Shown here: positions 1-5,075 of the stretch, piece after piece
How the letters are laid out: each line of letters opens with the position of its first letter
Position numbering within the stretch: position 1 is the stretch's first letter
NCBI RefSeq assembly: GCF_946187255.1
Contig: NZ_CAMHRZ010000250.1
Location: 1 to 5,075, forward strand
Direction of reading: 5' to 3'
Length of the DNA stretch: 5,075 nt
DNA from: an uncultured Ruminococcus sp.
Lineage (GTDB): Bacteria; Bacillota; Clostridia; Oscillospirales; Ruminococcaceae
Program-made: the position numbers and the translations under genes
Notes under the pieces: generated by a model
What the model was told of the DNA's origin: nothing
The model's input: the letters and a program-made list of their open reading frames with translations, nothing else
Database searches by the model: none

Positions 1-977
1 GTTTTCAACACGACAGTTTTTTTCAAACTCTTGAAATTATCTTCTGACAAATTTTGAATCAAAGCCTTTGTTTTATCCCGATCATCGCCATAGATAGAAT
101 CTAGTGTAAAGTCAACACCATCAGCAGAAAAAATGATCTCGTTTGACATAATTTTAAGATAATATCTATATCCATCCTTATCACTGTTAGCGTTCGAAGT
201 AATAACATACTTACTGCCTCGATTGCCCTGTGCAGTAAGACTTATCATATTATCGTCAGATGAAAAGTTCAGCAAGTCTGTAAAACTAAAAGTTTCATCA
301 CTGCCATGATTGTGAAAAGCATGGTAAGGTTTATCCGATGGCGGCATACTCACCGACCCCACATCACCGATGCTCATGCCGATTATGTGTTTCATATCCG
401 AACTATATGTAGCGGCGATTTCAGTACCAACAGGCTTATTTACGCTTTTTGCTACTTTTAACAGTTCTTGGCTTGCTTTCTTATGTGCTTCGTCCTTTTC
501 TTTATCACCGAAAACAGAAATAAATGGTACGCTTCGGATGGCTTTATCTGAAACGGCATGGAATAATGCATCGGTATCTTTTAGTCTAAGTATAACACTA
601 TCAGAAGCCTTTGTCAATTGCTTTCTTTCTAGTTCTTTAGCTTCTGCCCTGGTCAGTTTCATCGGCTTCTGAATATTTGCCGCATACTCTATCCTTTGAG
701 CCTTAGCCTGACTATTCAGCCATTGCTTGGTATGCACATTCTGCCTGCCCTTGTCGCATATATACGACACATCACAGGTGCAGTTATCATGCCGCCTGTA
801 CACGTCCTTCGGGACTTCATCGGGGTATCTGTACCGCCCCGCCAGTCCTGCGCACCAGTCACAGCACCGAAAACCGTCCTTACGCTCGATATAGCAGTTA
901 AGCCCTGCCTTGCTCCTGAACTCTGCGTTCTTCTTGATGTAGTCCGTCTGGAAACTGCCTGTGATGTTCTCGGCAGT
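1..977 (-). pseudogene. Truncated phage minor head (MuF/gp7-like) protein with C-terminal JAB-like module
   Basis: The minus-strand frame is open for 325 codons from just after a TAA (978-980) to the left edge, where it continues outside the window. Numbering from the first sense codon, residues 5-105 match the C-terminal end of phage MuF/SPP1 gp7-type minor head proteins: the ITGSFQTDYI stretch, a C38-C39-x2-C42 cluster followed by LAGRYRYP, then RRHDNCTC (H63, C66, C68), a likely metal site. Residues about 110-325 form a different module. It has E186, H222-N-H224 and S231-x2-D234, followed by a Gly/Tyr strand (LTAQGNRGSKY), which is the arrangement of JAB/MPN (JAMM-like) metalloprotease domains found in phage structural proteins. 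There is no ATG, GTG or TTG with a ribosome binding site near the 5' end, and family members normally have a few hundred more N-terminal residues. I therefore call it a decayed or orphan 3' fragment. The JAB assignment is by motif only. The module could instead be another toxin-like or structural domain. Confidence 0.72.
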
Positions 978-980
978 TTA

Positions 981-1093
981 CTTTGAAACAATATCGATTT
1001 AAGGACTATTTAATAATTTCCATGCTATCATGATATACAGAAAAGGACAACAGGACGCAAAGTCCGGGAGACGACTTGAAAAGGAGAATCATT
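981..1093. other. Spacer between phage remnant and ABC gene
   Basis: This 113-bp stretch separates the minus-strand phage remnant from the plus-strand ABC gene. It is AT-rich at its left. It contains a perfect 10-bp palindrome, TATCATGATA (1026-1035), and a small GGAC-GCAAA-GTCC hairpin (1053-1065). The plus-strand promoter for the ABC gene should lie here or upstream. I find only weak candidates, such as TTGAAA at 983-988 with a poor TATTTA 18 bp downstream, so I assign none. The minus-strand sequence here does not read as more of the phage protein, so the recombination junction is probably near 978. Confidence 0.5.
1081..1086 (+). promoter_or_regulatory. Ribosome binding site of the ABC ATPase gene
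   Basis: AAGGAG lies 7 nt before ATG 1094. It decides the start: the in-frame TTG at 1076 lies upstream of this site and has no Shine-Dalgarno of its own. Confidence 0.85.
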
Positions 1094-1852
1094 ATGAATA
1101 CTGTACTTGAAGTTAAGGACCTCTGCAAGACCTATGTTGTAAACAAAAGACAGAACAACGTGCTGTGCAATCTCGACCTTACCGTGAATGAGGGCGAAAT
1201 GGTGGCTGTCATGGGACCTTCGGGGTCGGGCAAGTCAACGCTGCTGTATACCGTGTCGGGCATGGATAAGATGACTGCGGGCTCGGTAAAGTTCTGCGGC
1301 AGGGATATGGCTGACATGAAAGAGAACGAGCTAGCCGAGATGAGGCTGGATGATATGGGATTTATTTTCCAGCAGATGTACATGATGAAGAACCTCACCG
1401 TACTTGACAATATCATACTTCCCGCAGTAAAATCCAAAAAGACAAAGGAGCCCCGCAAAGAGACAGTAAAGCGCGGGCAGGAGCTCATGAAAAAGCTGGG
1501 CATCATTGAAACAGCGGGAAACGATATCAACGAAGTATCGGGCGGTCAGCTGCAAAGAGCCTGCATTTGCAGGAGCATGATAAACTCCCCGAAAATGATA
1601 TTCGCGGATGAACCCACAGGCGCACTCAACCGCACTTCATCGGAGGAAGTTATGGAAGAGCTGACAAAGCTCAACGAGGAGGGCACCACCATCATGCTCG
1701 TTACCCATGATGCAAAGGTTGCGGCAAAGTGCAGCAGAGTATTGTTCATCGTGGACGGCAGCATCAAGGGCGAATTCAGCCTTGACCGCAGCAAACCTCT
1801 GCGCGACCGTGAAAAGGAACTCAACAACTGGCTCATTGACATGGGCTGGTAA
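1094..1852 (+). CDS. ABC transporter ATP-binding protein (LolD/MacB/BceA type)
   Basis: This 252-residue protein is a complete nucleotide-binding subunit that would hydrolyse ATP on the cytoplasmic face of the membrane to drive a partner permease. All motifs are intact: Walker A GPSGSGKST (41-49), Q-loop Q93-Q94, signature VSGGQLQR (148-155), Walker B ending in D172-E173 (FADEPTGALN) and H-loop H205 (VTHD). The FADEPTGALN form and the ~250-residue length place it in the MacB/LolD/BceA group. In Firmicutes these usually work with FtsX-like permeases in antimicrobial-peptide export or sensing, or in lipoprotein or other envelope transport. The substrate cannot be told from the sequence. The C-terminus (NNWLIDMGW) looks natural. 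Oddly, no permease gene follows: the stop is succeeded by a Shine-Dalgarno-like AAGGAAGGG (1857-1865), 50-odd A-rich bases and a terminator. The partner must be encoded elsewhere or has been lost. Start chosen at ATG 1094, behind AAGGAG. Confidence 0.92.
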   Translation: MNTVLEVKDLCKTYVVNKRQNNVLCNLDLTVNEGEMVAVMGPSGSGKSTLLYTVSGMDKMTAGSVKFCGRDMADMKENELAEMRLDDMGFIFQQMYMMKNLTVLDNIILPAVKSKKTKEPRKETVKRGQELMKKLGIIETAGNDINEVSGGQLQRACICRSMINSPKMIFADEPTGALNRTSSEEVMEELTKLNEEGTTIMLVTHDAKVAAKCSRVLFIVDGSIKGEFSLDRSKPLRDREKELNNWLIDMGW

Positions 1853-1921
1853 AAAAAGGAAGGGACAAATAACAAAACAGATAAAGATACAGAAAACAAA
1901 AGTAAGCAGACAGCATAAAAA
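1853..1921 (+). other. A-rich tail after the ABC gene with an unused Shine-Dalgarno-like site
   Basis: AAGGAAGGG at 1857-1865 would serve a gene beginning near 1872, but there is no start codon or open gene before the terminator. The reading frame of the ATPase stays open after its stop for 21 further codons, rich in Lys, Asn, Asp and Thr, up to TAA 1916-1918. This may be chance in A-rich sequence or a remnant of a deleted downstream permease gene. Confidence 0.35.
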
Positions 1922-1963
1922 CACCCGCAGCGGGCATTGATACCGCTGCGGGTGCTGCTTTTT
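1916..1963. terminator. Bidirectional Rho-independent terminator
   Basis: A perfect 12-bp GC-rich stem, CACCCGCAGCGG (1922-1933) with CCGCTGCGGGTG (1943-1954), closes a 9-nt loop. On the plus strand it is followed by CTGC and T5 (1959-1963). On the minus strand the A-run at 1917-1921 gives T5 directly after the stem. It sits between convergent genes: the ABC ATPase ends 69 bp before the stem on one side, and the deaminase stop codon (1962-1964) ends within the plus-strand T-run on the other. Confidence 0.92.
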
Positions 1964-2441
1964 ATAATTCGATGGTAATTATCCTGTCACTCTGTTCATA
2001 GCGGCGCAGCTTTACGCCTGCCATCATGAACATCTTCTTTGACGCTCTTACGATATCGGTATCGGCGTACTTGTCGTCACCGTATACCACTTCCTTTATG
2101 CCGCTCTGTATTATCGCCTTTGCACACTCGTTGCAGGGGAACAGGGATACATATATCCTCGCATTTTTCAGGCTCCCCGTTGAACGGTTGAGTATCGCAT
2201 TCAGCTCTGCGTGACATACAAAGGGGTACTTGGTCTCCAGGAAATCGCCTTCCCTTTCCCACGGCATCTCGTCGTCGTCACAGCCTGTGGGCATACCGTT
2301 GTAGCCCACCGAAAGTATCTTGTTCTCTTCCGATACTATGCACGCGCCTACCTGCGTATTTGGATCCTTGCTCCTTCTTGCTGAAAGATGTGCTATACCC
2401 ATGAAGTATTCATCCCAGCTGAGATAATCCTGTCTTTTCAT
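1962..2441 (-). CDS. dCMP deaminase
   Basis: This 159-residue zinc enzyme hydrolyses dCMP to dUMP and ammonia in the cytoplasm, feeding thymidylate synthase. The family signature is clear. The first zinc ligand and catalytic Glu are H77-A-E79 within YPFVCHAELNAIL. The other two zinc ligands are C103 and C106 in FPCNECAKAI. The nucleotide-contacting strand GYNGMPTGC spans 46-54, with NTQVGACIV (28-36) before it. Length and architecture fit the dCMP deaminase/ComEB class. The family is often allosterically controlled by dCTP and dTTP, but this cannot be judged here. The start is ATG at 2439-2441 with GGAGG 5 nt upstream. It lies 22 bp after the lipoprotein stop on the same strand, so it is probably co-transcribed, and it ends at the shared bidirectional terminator. 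Being third behind two lipoproteins suggests a housekeeping passenger, not a functional partner. I am confident of the family. A gene name such as comEB would be by analogy only, so none is given. Confidence 0.95.
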   Translation of the reverse strand: MKRQDYLSWDEYFMGIAHLSARRSKDPNTQVGACIVSEENKILSVGYNGMPTGCDDDEMPWEREGDFLETKYPFVCHAELNAILNRSTGSLKNARIYVSLFPCNECAKAIIQSGIKEVVYGDDKYADTDIVRASKKMFMMAGVKLRRYEQSDRIITIEL

Positions 2442-2463
2442 ATTCTCCTCCGCATGATCATGC

Positions 2464-3501
2464 TCACTCGCCGTCTTCTGCAGTGACCTCTTCCGAACTG
2501 CTGCCCGACTGCAGCTTGTTGTACATATCCTCAGCTGTTATGCCCTTGAGATCCTCCGACTTTTCATTGCGGGCAGTATCGAGGATGTACGCGCCGTATT
2601 CGCCGCCAACGCCCCATATCTCCACCTGGTTGAGTGCGAACTCGTAATTCTCCGTGAGCATCGATATGGTGATGTTCATAAAGACATCGTCACCGTCCTT
2701 GCCGCAGGATTCCACCATTACGCCGTATATGGTCGAATCATTGCGCTCCTCCAGCGGCTCCACAGCATTGTCAGCTCTGAAAATAGTGCCCGAGCCTATA
2801 TCAGCCTTCACAACTTCCGAATCAGCGGTCACACTGTCGATCAGCTGGGGTATCAGCTTATCCAGCTGGGAAACATCGCTGTTATCGCCCGCTTCGTACA
2901 TCTTCTCGATAACATCCTGATCGCCCACGTTCTGCAAAAGGTCTGCCGCATCGCTTACGATCTGGTACTGTGCAGGCATACCGTTCTCCATCATAGCTAT
3001 TATATCTTCCTGCTCCATAGCGTAGGTGGTCTTGCACATCTCTATCAGCGGCTTCTCAACTGCTTTGAGGTTGAGGCTTGCCATGAATGCTTTCAGATCC
3101 TTATTTGCCGCCGCTTCATACTGAGCCAGCGCTGCCTCGATAGCCTTTTCCAGCTCCTCATCGGTGGGCTGTGCTTCCAGATCGCCGTTATCGAGTACTA
3201 TCAGGTTCTTTTCTTTCACAAGACGCATATTCATACCCGCCGCAGCTTCGCCTGTGAGCACATCGCTCTGTCCGCTGCTGTCGTCATCGGCGTTTCCGTC
3301 GTCGGTAACATCCTGTCCGTCGGTAGTCACAGCGTCATCACCGCCATCGGTATCTTCAACGCTGTCCTCTGCACTGTCTGCCGCTGTGGTAGTTGTCGCA
3401 GTCTTGCTCTCCTGCTCCTTCTCCTCTTCGGAATTTCCGCAGGCTGCCAGACCTGCACACATGATCAGTGCTATCATCGCTGCTGTTATTTTCTTTATCA
3501 T
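2464..3501 (-). CDS. Acidic lipoprotein, paralogue of the upstream lipoprotein
   Basis: This 345-residue protein of unknown function is predicted to be a lipid-anchored surface protein. It begins with MIKK, a hydrophobic stretch and a classical lipobox LAAC (18-21), so C21 would be lipidated. Residues 22-85 are a Ser/Thr/Asp/Glu-rich linker typical of a cell-wall-spanning tether. Residues 112-230 look mainly helical (Ala/Glu/Lys-rich, e.g. EELEKAIEAALAQYEAA). Residues 255-308 look like beta strands ending in EIWGVGGEYGAYILD, followed by a short acidic tail. The helical and beta parts align with the neighbouring lipoprotein (residues 104-145 and 228-277 there), so the two arose by duplication. 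Start chosen at ATG 3499-3501, behind AAGGAG at 10 nt. An upstream in-frame start at 3546 would add 15 residues before the signal peptide and overlap the upstream gene's stop, so it is rejected. It lies 41 bp after the upstream gene and 22 bp before dCMP deaminase. No enzymatic motif is seen. Confidence 0.85.
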   Translation of the reverse strand: MIKKITAAMIALIMCAGLAACGNSEEEKEQESKTATTTTAADSAEDSVEDTDGGDDAVTTDGQDVTDDGNADDDSSGQSDVLTGEAAAGMNMRLVKEKNLIVLDNGDLEAQPTDEELEKAIEAALAQYEAAANKDLKAFMASLNLKAVEKPLIEMCKTTYAMEQEDIIAMMENGMPAQYQIVSDAADLLQNVGDQDVIEKMYEAGDNSDVSQLDKLIPQLIDSVTADSEVVKADIGSGTIFRADNAVEPLEERNDSTIYGVMVESCGKDGDDVFMNITISMLTENYEFALNQVEIWGVGGEYGAYILDTARNEKSEDLKGITAEDMYNKLQSGSSSEEVTAEDGE

Positions 3502-3511
3502 ATTATATTCG

Positions 3512-3517
3512 CTCCTT
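3512..3517 (-). promoter_or_regulatory. Ribosome binding site of the second lipoprotein gene
   Basis: AAGGAG lies 10 nt before ATG 3499-3501, at the long end of normal spacing. It fixes the start at the MIKK signal peptide. The flanking AAGGAGCGA is identical to that of the paralogous upstream gene. Confidence 0.75.
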
Positions 3518-3542
3518 AATATATTTATCTTCCGTATCCCCG

Positions 3543-4823
3543 TCAACGTACCTGTCCGTTGTCATTGCCGTCCTTATGGGGCGTTACCATCTGCGTATTT
3601 TCAAAGGGGTACCTTATCTTATCGCCGTTTTCGGCGGTGAAGTATGCCGCATCCACCGTACCGTCTTCCTCGTCATAAGCTCCCAGCGATACTCTGCCGC
3701 TCTCATATCCCTTGCTGTGCAAAGCATCGTATATCACCCTGTCGCCCGCTGCTTTGGGAGAACCGCCTGAGATATCCAGTCCCTCATCCGTCATGCCTGC
3801 GGGGAAATCCTCATGCAGCTTTTGGTCAATATCCCCGCCGCCCGAGTATGTATCCGCGCAGTACTCCGCCACCGCATAGTAAGCCAGCTTCACAGCAGTC
3901 ATCGCCTGATGGCTTTCCGTATCATCTTCTTCCGGCGGGTCCGCTTCATCATCGTTACCGTCGTCAGAGGAAACATCCTCAGTGCCGCCCGCGAGAACAA
4001 TCTCTCCGTACTTCCCGCCGACACGCCAGGCATGAACATCCTCAAAGCAGTACACCCTGTCACCGCTGTGTACAGTCATATCAAAAATGATGTAGATATC
4101 ATCACCGATGCGGGAGATATCCTTGATAACTACGTTTGCCGATGCATCGCCGTCAAACGCCCCCAAAGGTGTCAGCTCGTCACCGCTGCTGTAGATACTG
4201 TCTGCTATATGCTCCGCATCCAGCTCCGCGAACAGTTCATCAAAAGCATCCGCAGCTTCTTCCTCCGACTCACCCGAAAGAAGACTGTGTCCCTCAGCAC
4301 CCTTTTCTTCGGCACACTGCATCATCATTTGCGCCGCCTGCGAAAGTACCGCATACCTGGCATCGTCCGCCGCATCATCCTGCGCCGCTTCTTTGATATA
4401 CTCATCTCTCAGCGTATCTGCCGCTGTCAGTTTCAGGAAACTGCCGCCGTCCCGCTGCTGTGCCGCACTGTAAAGCTCCGCTGCCAGTTCTGCAAAGGGC
4501 AGCATCTCCTCATTCGAGGGCGCATCCTCACCGTTCAGGACTTCCACCGTGATATTGCGGGGATCAAGGCTTGTGAGCTTTGTCATACCGCCGTCATCAT
4601 CGGGTATCGGTGCGGTAGTCTCGGCCGCAGAGGAAGCATCCTTATCCGCTTTGTCGGCTGAACTTTCGGTATCAGCTGTGCTGTCCTCATCGGACGAGGT
4701 CACGTTTGCCTTGTCAGTGTTCAGAGCTTTTGAGTTATCTCCGCCGCCCCGACTGTTACCGCAGGCAGCAGTGCCCGCACACACAACGATCGCCAGAAGA
4801 GCGGCAGTTATTCTTTTTGTCAC
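3543..4823 (-). CDS. Acidic two-domain lipoprotein, first gene of the unit
   Basis: This 426-residue protein of unknown function is predicted to be surface-anchored. The start is GTG (4821-4823), with AAGGAG 8 nt upstream. The signal peptide MTKR...CAGTAAC gives lipidated C21; Thr at -3 is acceptable though less usual. Residues 22-80 are an acidic Ser/Asp linker. Residues 88-277 are the module shared with the downstream lipoprotein: a helical part (about 104-145) and a beta part with DDIYIIFDMTV (241-251) and HAWRVGGKYGEIVL (264-277). A second acidic linker (281-304) leads to an extra C-terminal domain (305-415) absent from the paralogue. This begins with a helix (AMTAVKLAYYAVAEYCADTY) and continues with GLDISGG, SGRVSLGAYDEEDGTVDAAYFTAENG and RYPFENT, which faintly recalls the helix-plus-sheet head of clostridial type IV pilin-like proteins. 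Codon use is like its neighbours. It is the promoter-proximal gene. A role in envelope sensing or surface structure is possible but unproven. Confidence 0.85.
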   Translation of the reverse strand: MTKRITAALLAIVVCAGTAACGNSRGGGDNSKALNTDKANVTSSDEDSTADTESSADKADKDASSAAETTAPIPDDDGGMTKLTSLDPRNITVEVLNGEDAPSNEEMLPFAELAAELYSAAQQRDGGSFLKLTAADTLRDEYIKEAAQDDAADDARYAVLSQAAQMMMQCAEEKGAEGHSLLSGESEEEAADAFDELFAELDAEHIADSIYSSGDELTPLGAFDGDASANVVIKDISRIGDDIYIIFDMTVHSGDRVYCFEDVHAWRVGGKYGEIVLAGGTEDVSSDDGNDDEADPPEEDDTESHQAMTAVKLAYYAVAEYCADTYSGGGDIDQKLHEDFPAGMTDEGLDISGGSPKAAGDRVIYDALHSKGYESGRVSLGAYDEEDGTVDAAYFTAENGDKIRYPFENTQMVTPHKDGNDNGQVR

Positions 4824-4831
4824 AGTGATCG

Positions 4832-4837
4832 CTCCTT
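4832..4837 (-). promoter_or_regulatory. Ribosome binding site setting a GTG start
   Basis: AAGGAG lies 8 nt before GTG 4821-4823. It decides a GTG start for the first lipoprotein. A 4-bp CGCT/AGCG pairing (4830-4833 with 4839-4842) surrounds the site but is too weak to call a switch. Confidence 0.8.
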
Positions 4838-4879
4838 TAGCGGCATGATGGATACAAAGACTTATACTCTGTCCGTATC

Positions 4880-4908
4880 ATTATATCACATTGTTCTGCC
4901 GAAATCAA
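4880..4908 (-). promoter_or_regulatory. SigA-type promoter of the lipoprotein/dCMP deaminase unit
   Basis: Read on the minus strand: -35 TTGATT (4903-4908), 17-bp spacer, -10 TATAAT (4880-4885) preceded by TGA, which gives an extended -10 (TGATATAAT). Transcription would begin near 4873, leaving a leader of about 50 nt before GTG 4823. Four of six -35 bases and all six -10 bases match the vegetative consensus, so constitutive transcription is likely. Confidence 0.8.
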
Positions 4909-4990
4909 GGCTTTTCTCTATATACTCGGATATTATACACCTTTTTTTCACAACAGCGAGAGCCACAGCCGATGCAGCAAAAAATAGTAC

Positions 4991-5036
4991 GTTCGCGGAA
5001 GCAAACTTGCGCCACAAACTAAACTAAGCCGCGAAC
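4991..5036. repeat. Inverted repeat GTTCGCGG / CCGCGAAC
   Basis: An 8-bp perfect inverted repeat (4991-4998 and 5029-5036) flanks 30 bases that contain a smaller GCAA-AC-TTGC hairpin (5001-5010). Non-coding. It lies just before a larger palindrome at the right edge and may belong to the same intergenic element. Confidence 0.45.
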
Positions 5037-5048
5037 CGAGCTTTGGGT

Positions 5049-5070
5049 CAAGCCTTTCGCGAAAGGCTTG
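5049..5070. repeat. 22-bp perfect palindrome, probable dispersed intergenic element
   Basis: CAAGCCTTTCGCGAAAGGCTTG is a perfect palindrome, preceded by GGGT (5045-5048) and followed by CGGAG. There is no T-run after it in the window, so it is not a clear intrinsic terminator. From memory, sequences of the form GGGTCAAGCC..GGCTTGCGG recur between genes in Ruminococcus-like genomes. Copy number cannot be shown from one window. Confidence 0.5.
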
Positions 5071-5075
5071 CGGAG

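Noticed and set aside
370..986. Two plus-strand ORFs (370-672 and 696-986)
   Set aside because: They lie antisense to the phage remnant, with no Shine-Dalgarno and no recognisable protein features. Their hydrophobic or Pro/Val-rich content follows from the opposite strand.
716..991. Minus-strand ORF of 91 codons
   Set aside because: It overlaps the phage remnant in another frame. The frame carrying the Cys-rich MuF motifs is clearly the coding one, and this ORF is a Ser/Arg/Thr-rich shadow.
983..1039. Plus-strand promoter for the ABC gene
   Set aside because: Several TA-rich hexamers (TTTAAT, TATCAT, TATACA) exist, but none has a credible -35 at 16-18 bp, so a call would be arbitrary.
1053..1065. 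GGAC-GCAAA-GTCC hairpin as a riboswitch or attenuator
   Set aside because: A 4-bp stem is too short, there is no T-run, and no known riboswitch core is visible.
1076..1093. TTG start for the ABC ATPase
   Set aside because: It lies upstream of the AAGGAG that serves ATG 1094, and ABC ATPases of this class begin at the first beta strand, as with ATG 1094.
3502..3546. Upstream start at 3546 for the second lipoprotein
   Set aside because: It would place 15 extra residues before a textbook signal peptide and overlap the previous gene's stop. ATG 3499-3501 has its own AAGGAG.
3813..4661. Plus-strand open frame of 282 codons
   Set aside because: It lies antisense within the first lipoprotein gene, has no ribosome binding site, and its Arg/His/Cys-rich translation has no domain character. 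The minus-strand gene has signal peptide, linker and promoter support.
4932..4953. Second TATAAT (4932-4937, minus strand) as another promoter
   Set aside because: The only -35-like sequence, TTGTGA (4948-4953), is 10 bp away, far too close, and the position at 17 bp (CTCGCT) does not match. The downstream promoter is much better.
4845..5027. Plus-strand ORF of 60 codons at the right end
   Set aside because: It has no ribosome binding site and runs antisense through the mapped promoter into the repeat element. The predicted peptide has no recognisable domain.

Overview
The window looks like chromosomal DNA of a Gram-positive Clostridia-type bacterium, most likely a Ruminococcus-like Oscillospiraceae. 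The reasons are strong AAGGAG/GGAGG ribosome binding sites, a consensus SigA-type promoter, lipoproteins with a lipobox followed by long Asp/Ser/Thr-rich linkers, and mixed GC of about 50% in the host-like genes. This assignment rests on style and recalled similarity, not on a search.

Left end (1-977, minus strand): an N-terminally truncated remnant of a phage minor head (MuF / SPP1 gp7-like) protein. What survives is the Cys-rich end of the MuF domain, joined to an AT-rich C-terminal module with the Glu + HxH + Sx2D signature of JAB/MPN metalloprotease-like domains. The frame opens just after a TAA, has no plausible start, and runs off the left edge. GC rises from about 38% (1-660) to about 52% (661-960) at the domain junction, as expected for a swapped C-terminal cassette.

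981-1921 (plus strand): a short leader and one ABC transporter ATPase of the LolD/MacB/BceA type with all catalytic motifs. No permease follows. A Shine-Dalgarno-like sequence after its stop leads to nothing, and transcription ends at a strong hairpin (1922-1954) that also serves the convergent genes.

1962-4823 (minus strand): an apparent three-gene transcription unit read right to left from a very good extended -10 promoter (4880-4908). It encodes two related lipoproteins (426 and 345 aa) and then a dCMP deaminase (159 aa). The lipoproteins share the signal peptide, ribosome binding site context, an acidic linker, a helical segment and a C-terminal beta/WxVGGxYG module, so they are tandem paralogues. 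The first carries an extra C-terminal domain that faintly resembles a pseudopilin head. Their function is unknown. The deaminase makes dUMP for thymidylate synthesis and is probably only a passenger in the unit.

Right end (4824-5075): the promoter and leader, then non-coding sequence with inverted repeats, including a perfect 22-bp palindrome at 5049-5070 that looks like part of a dispersed intergenic repeat.
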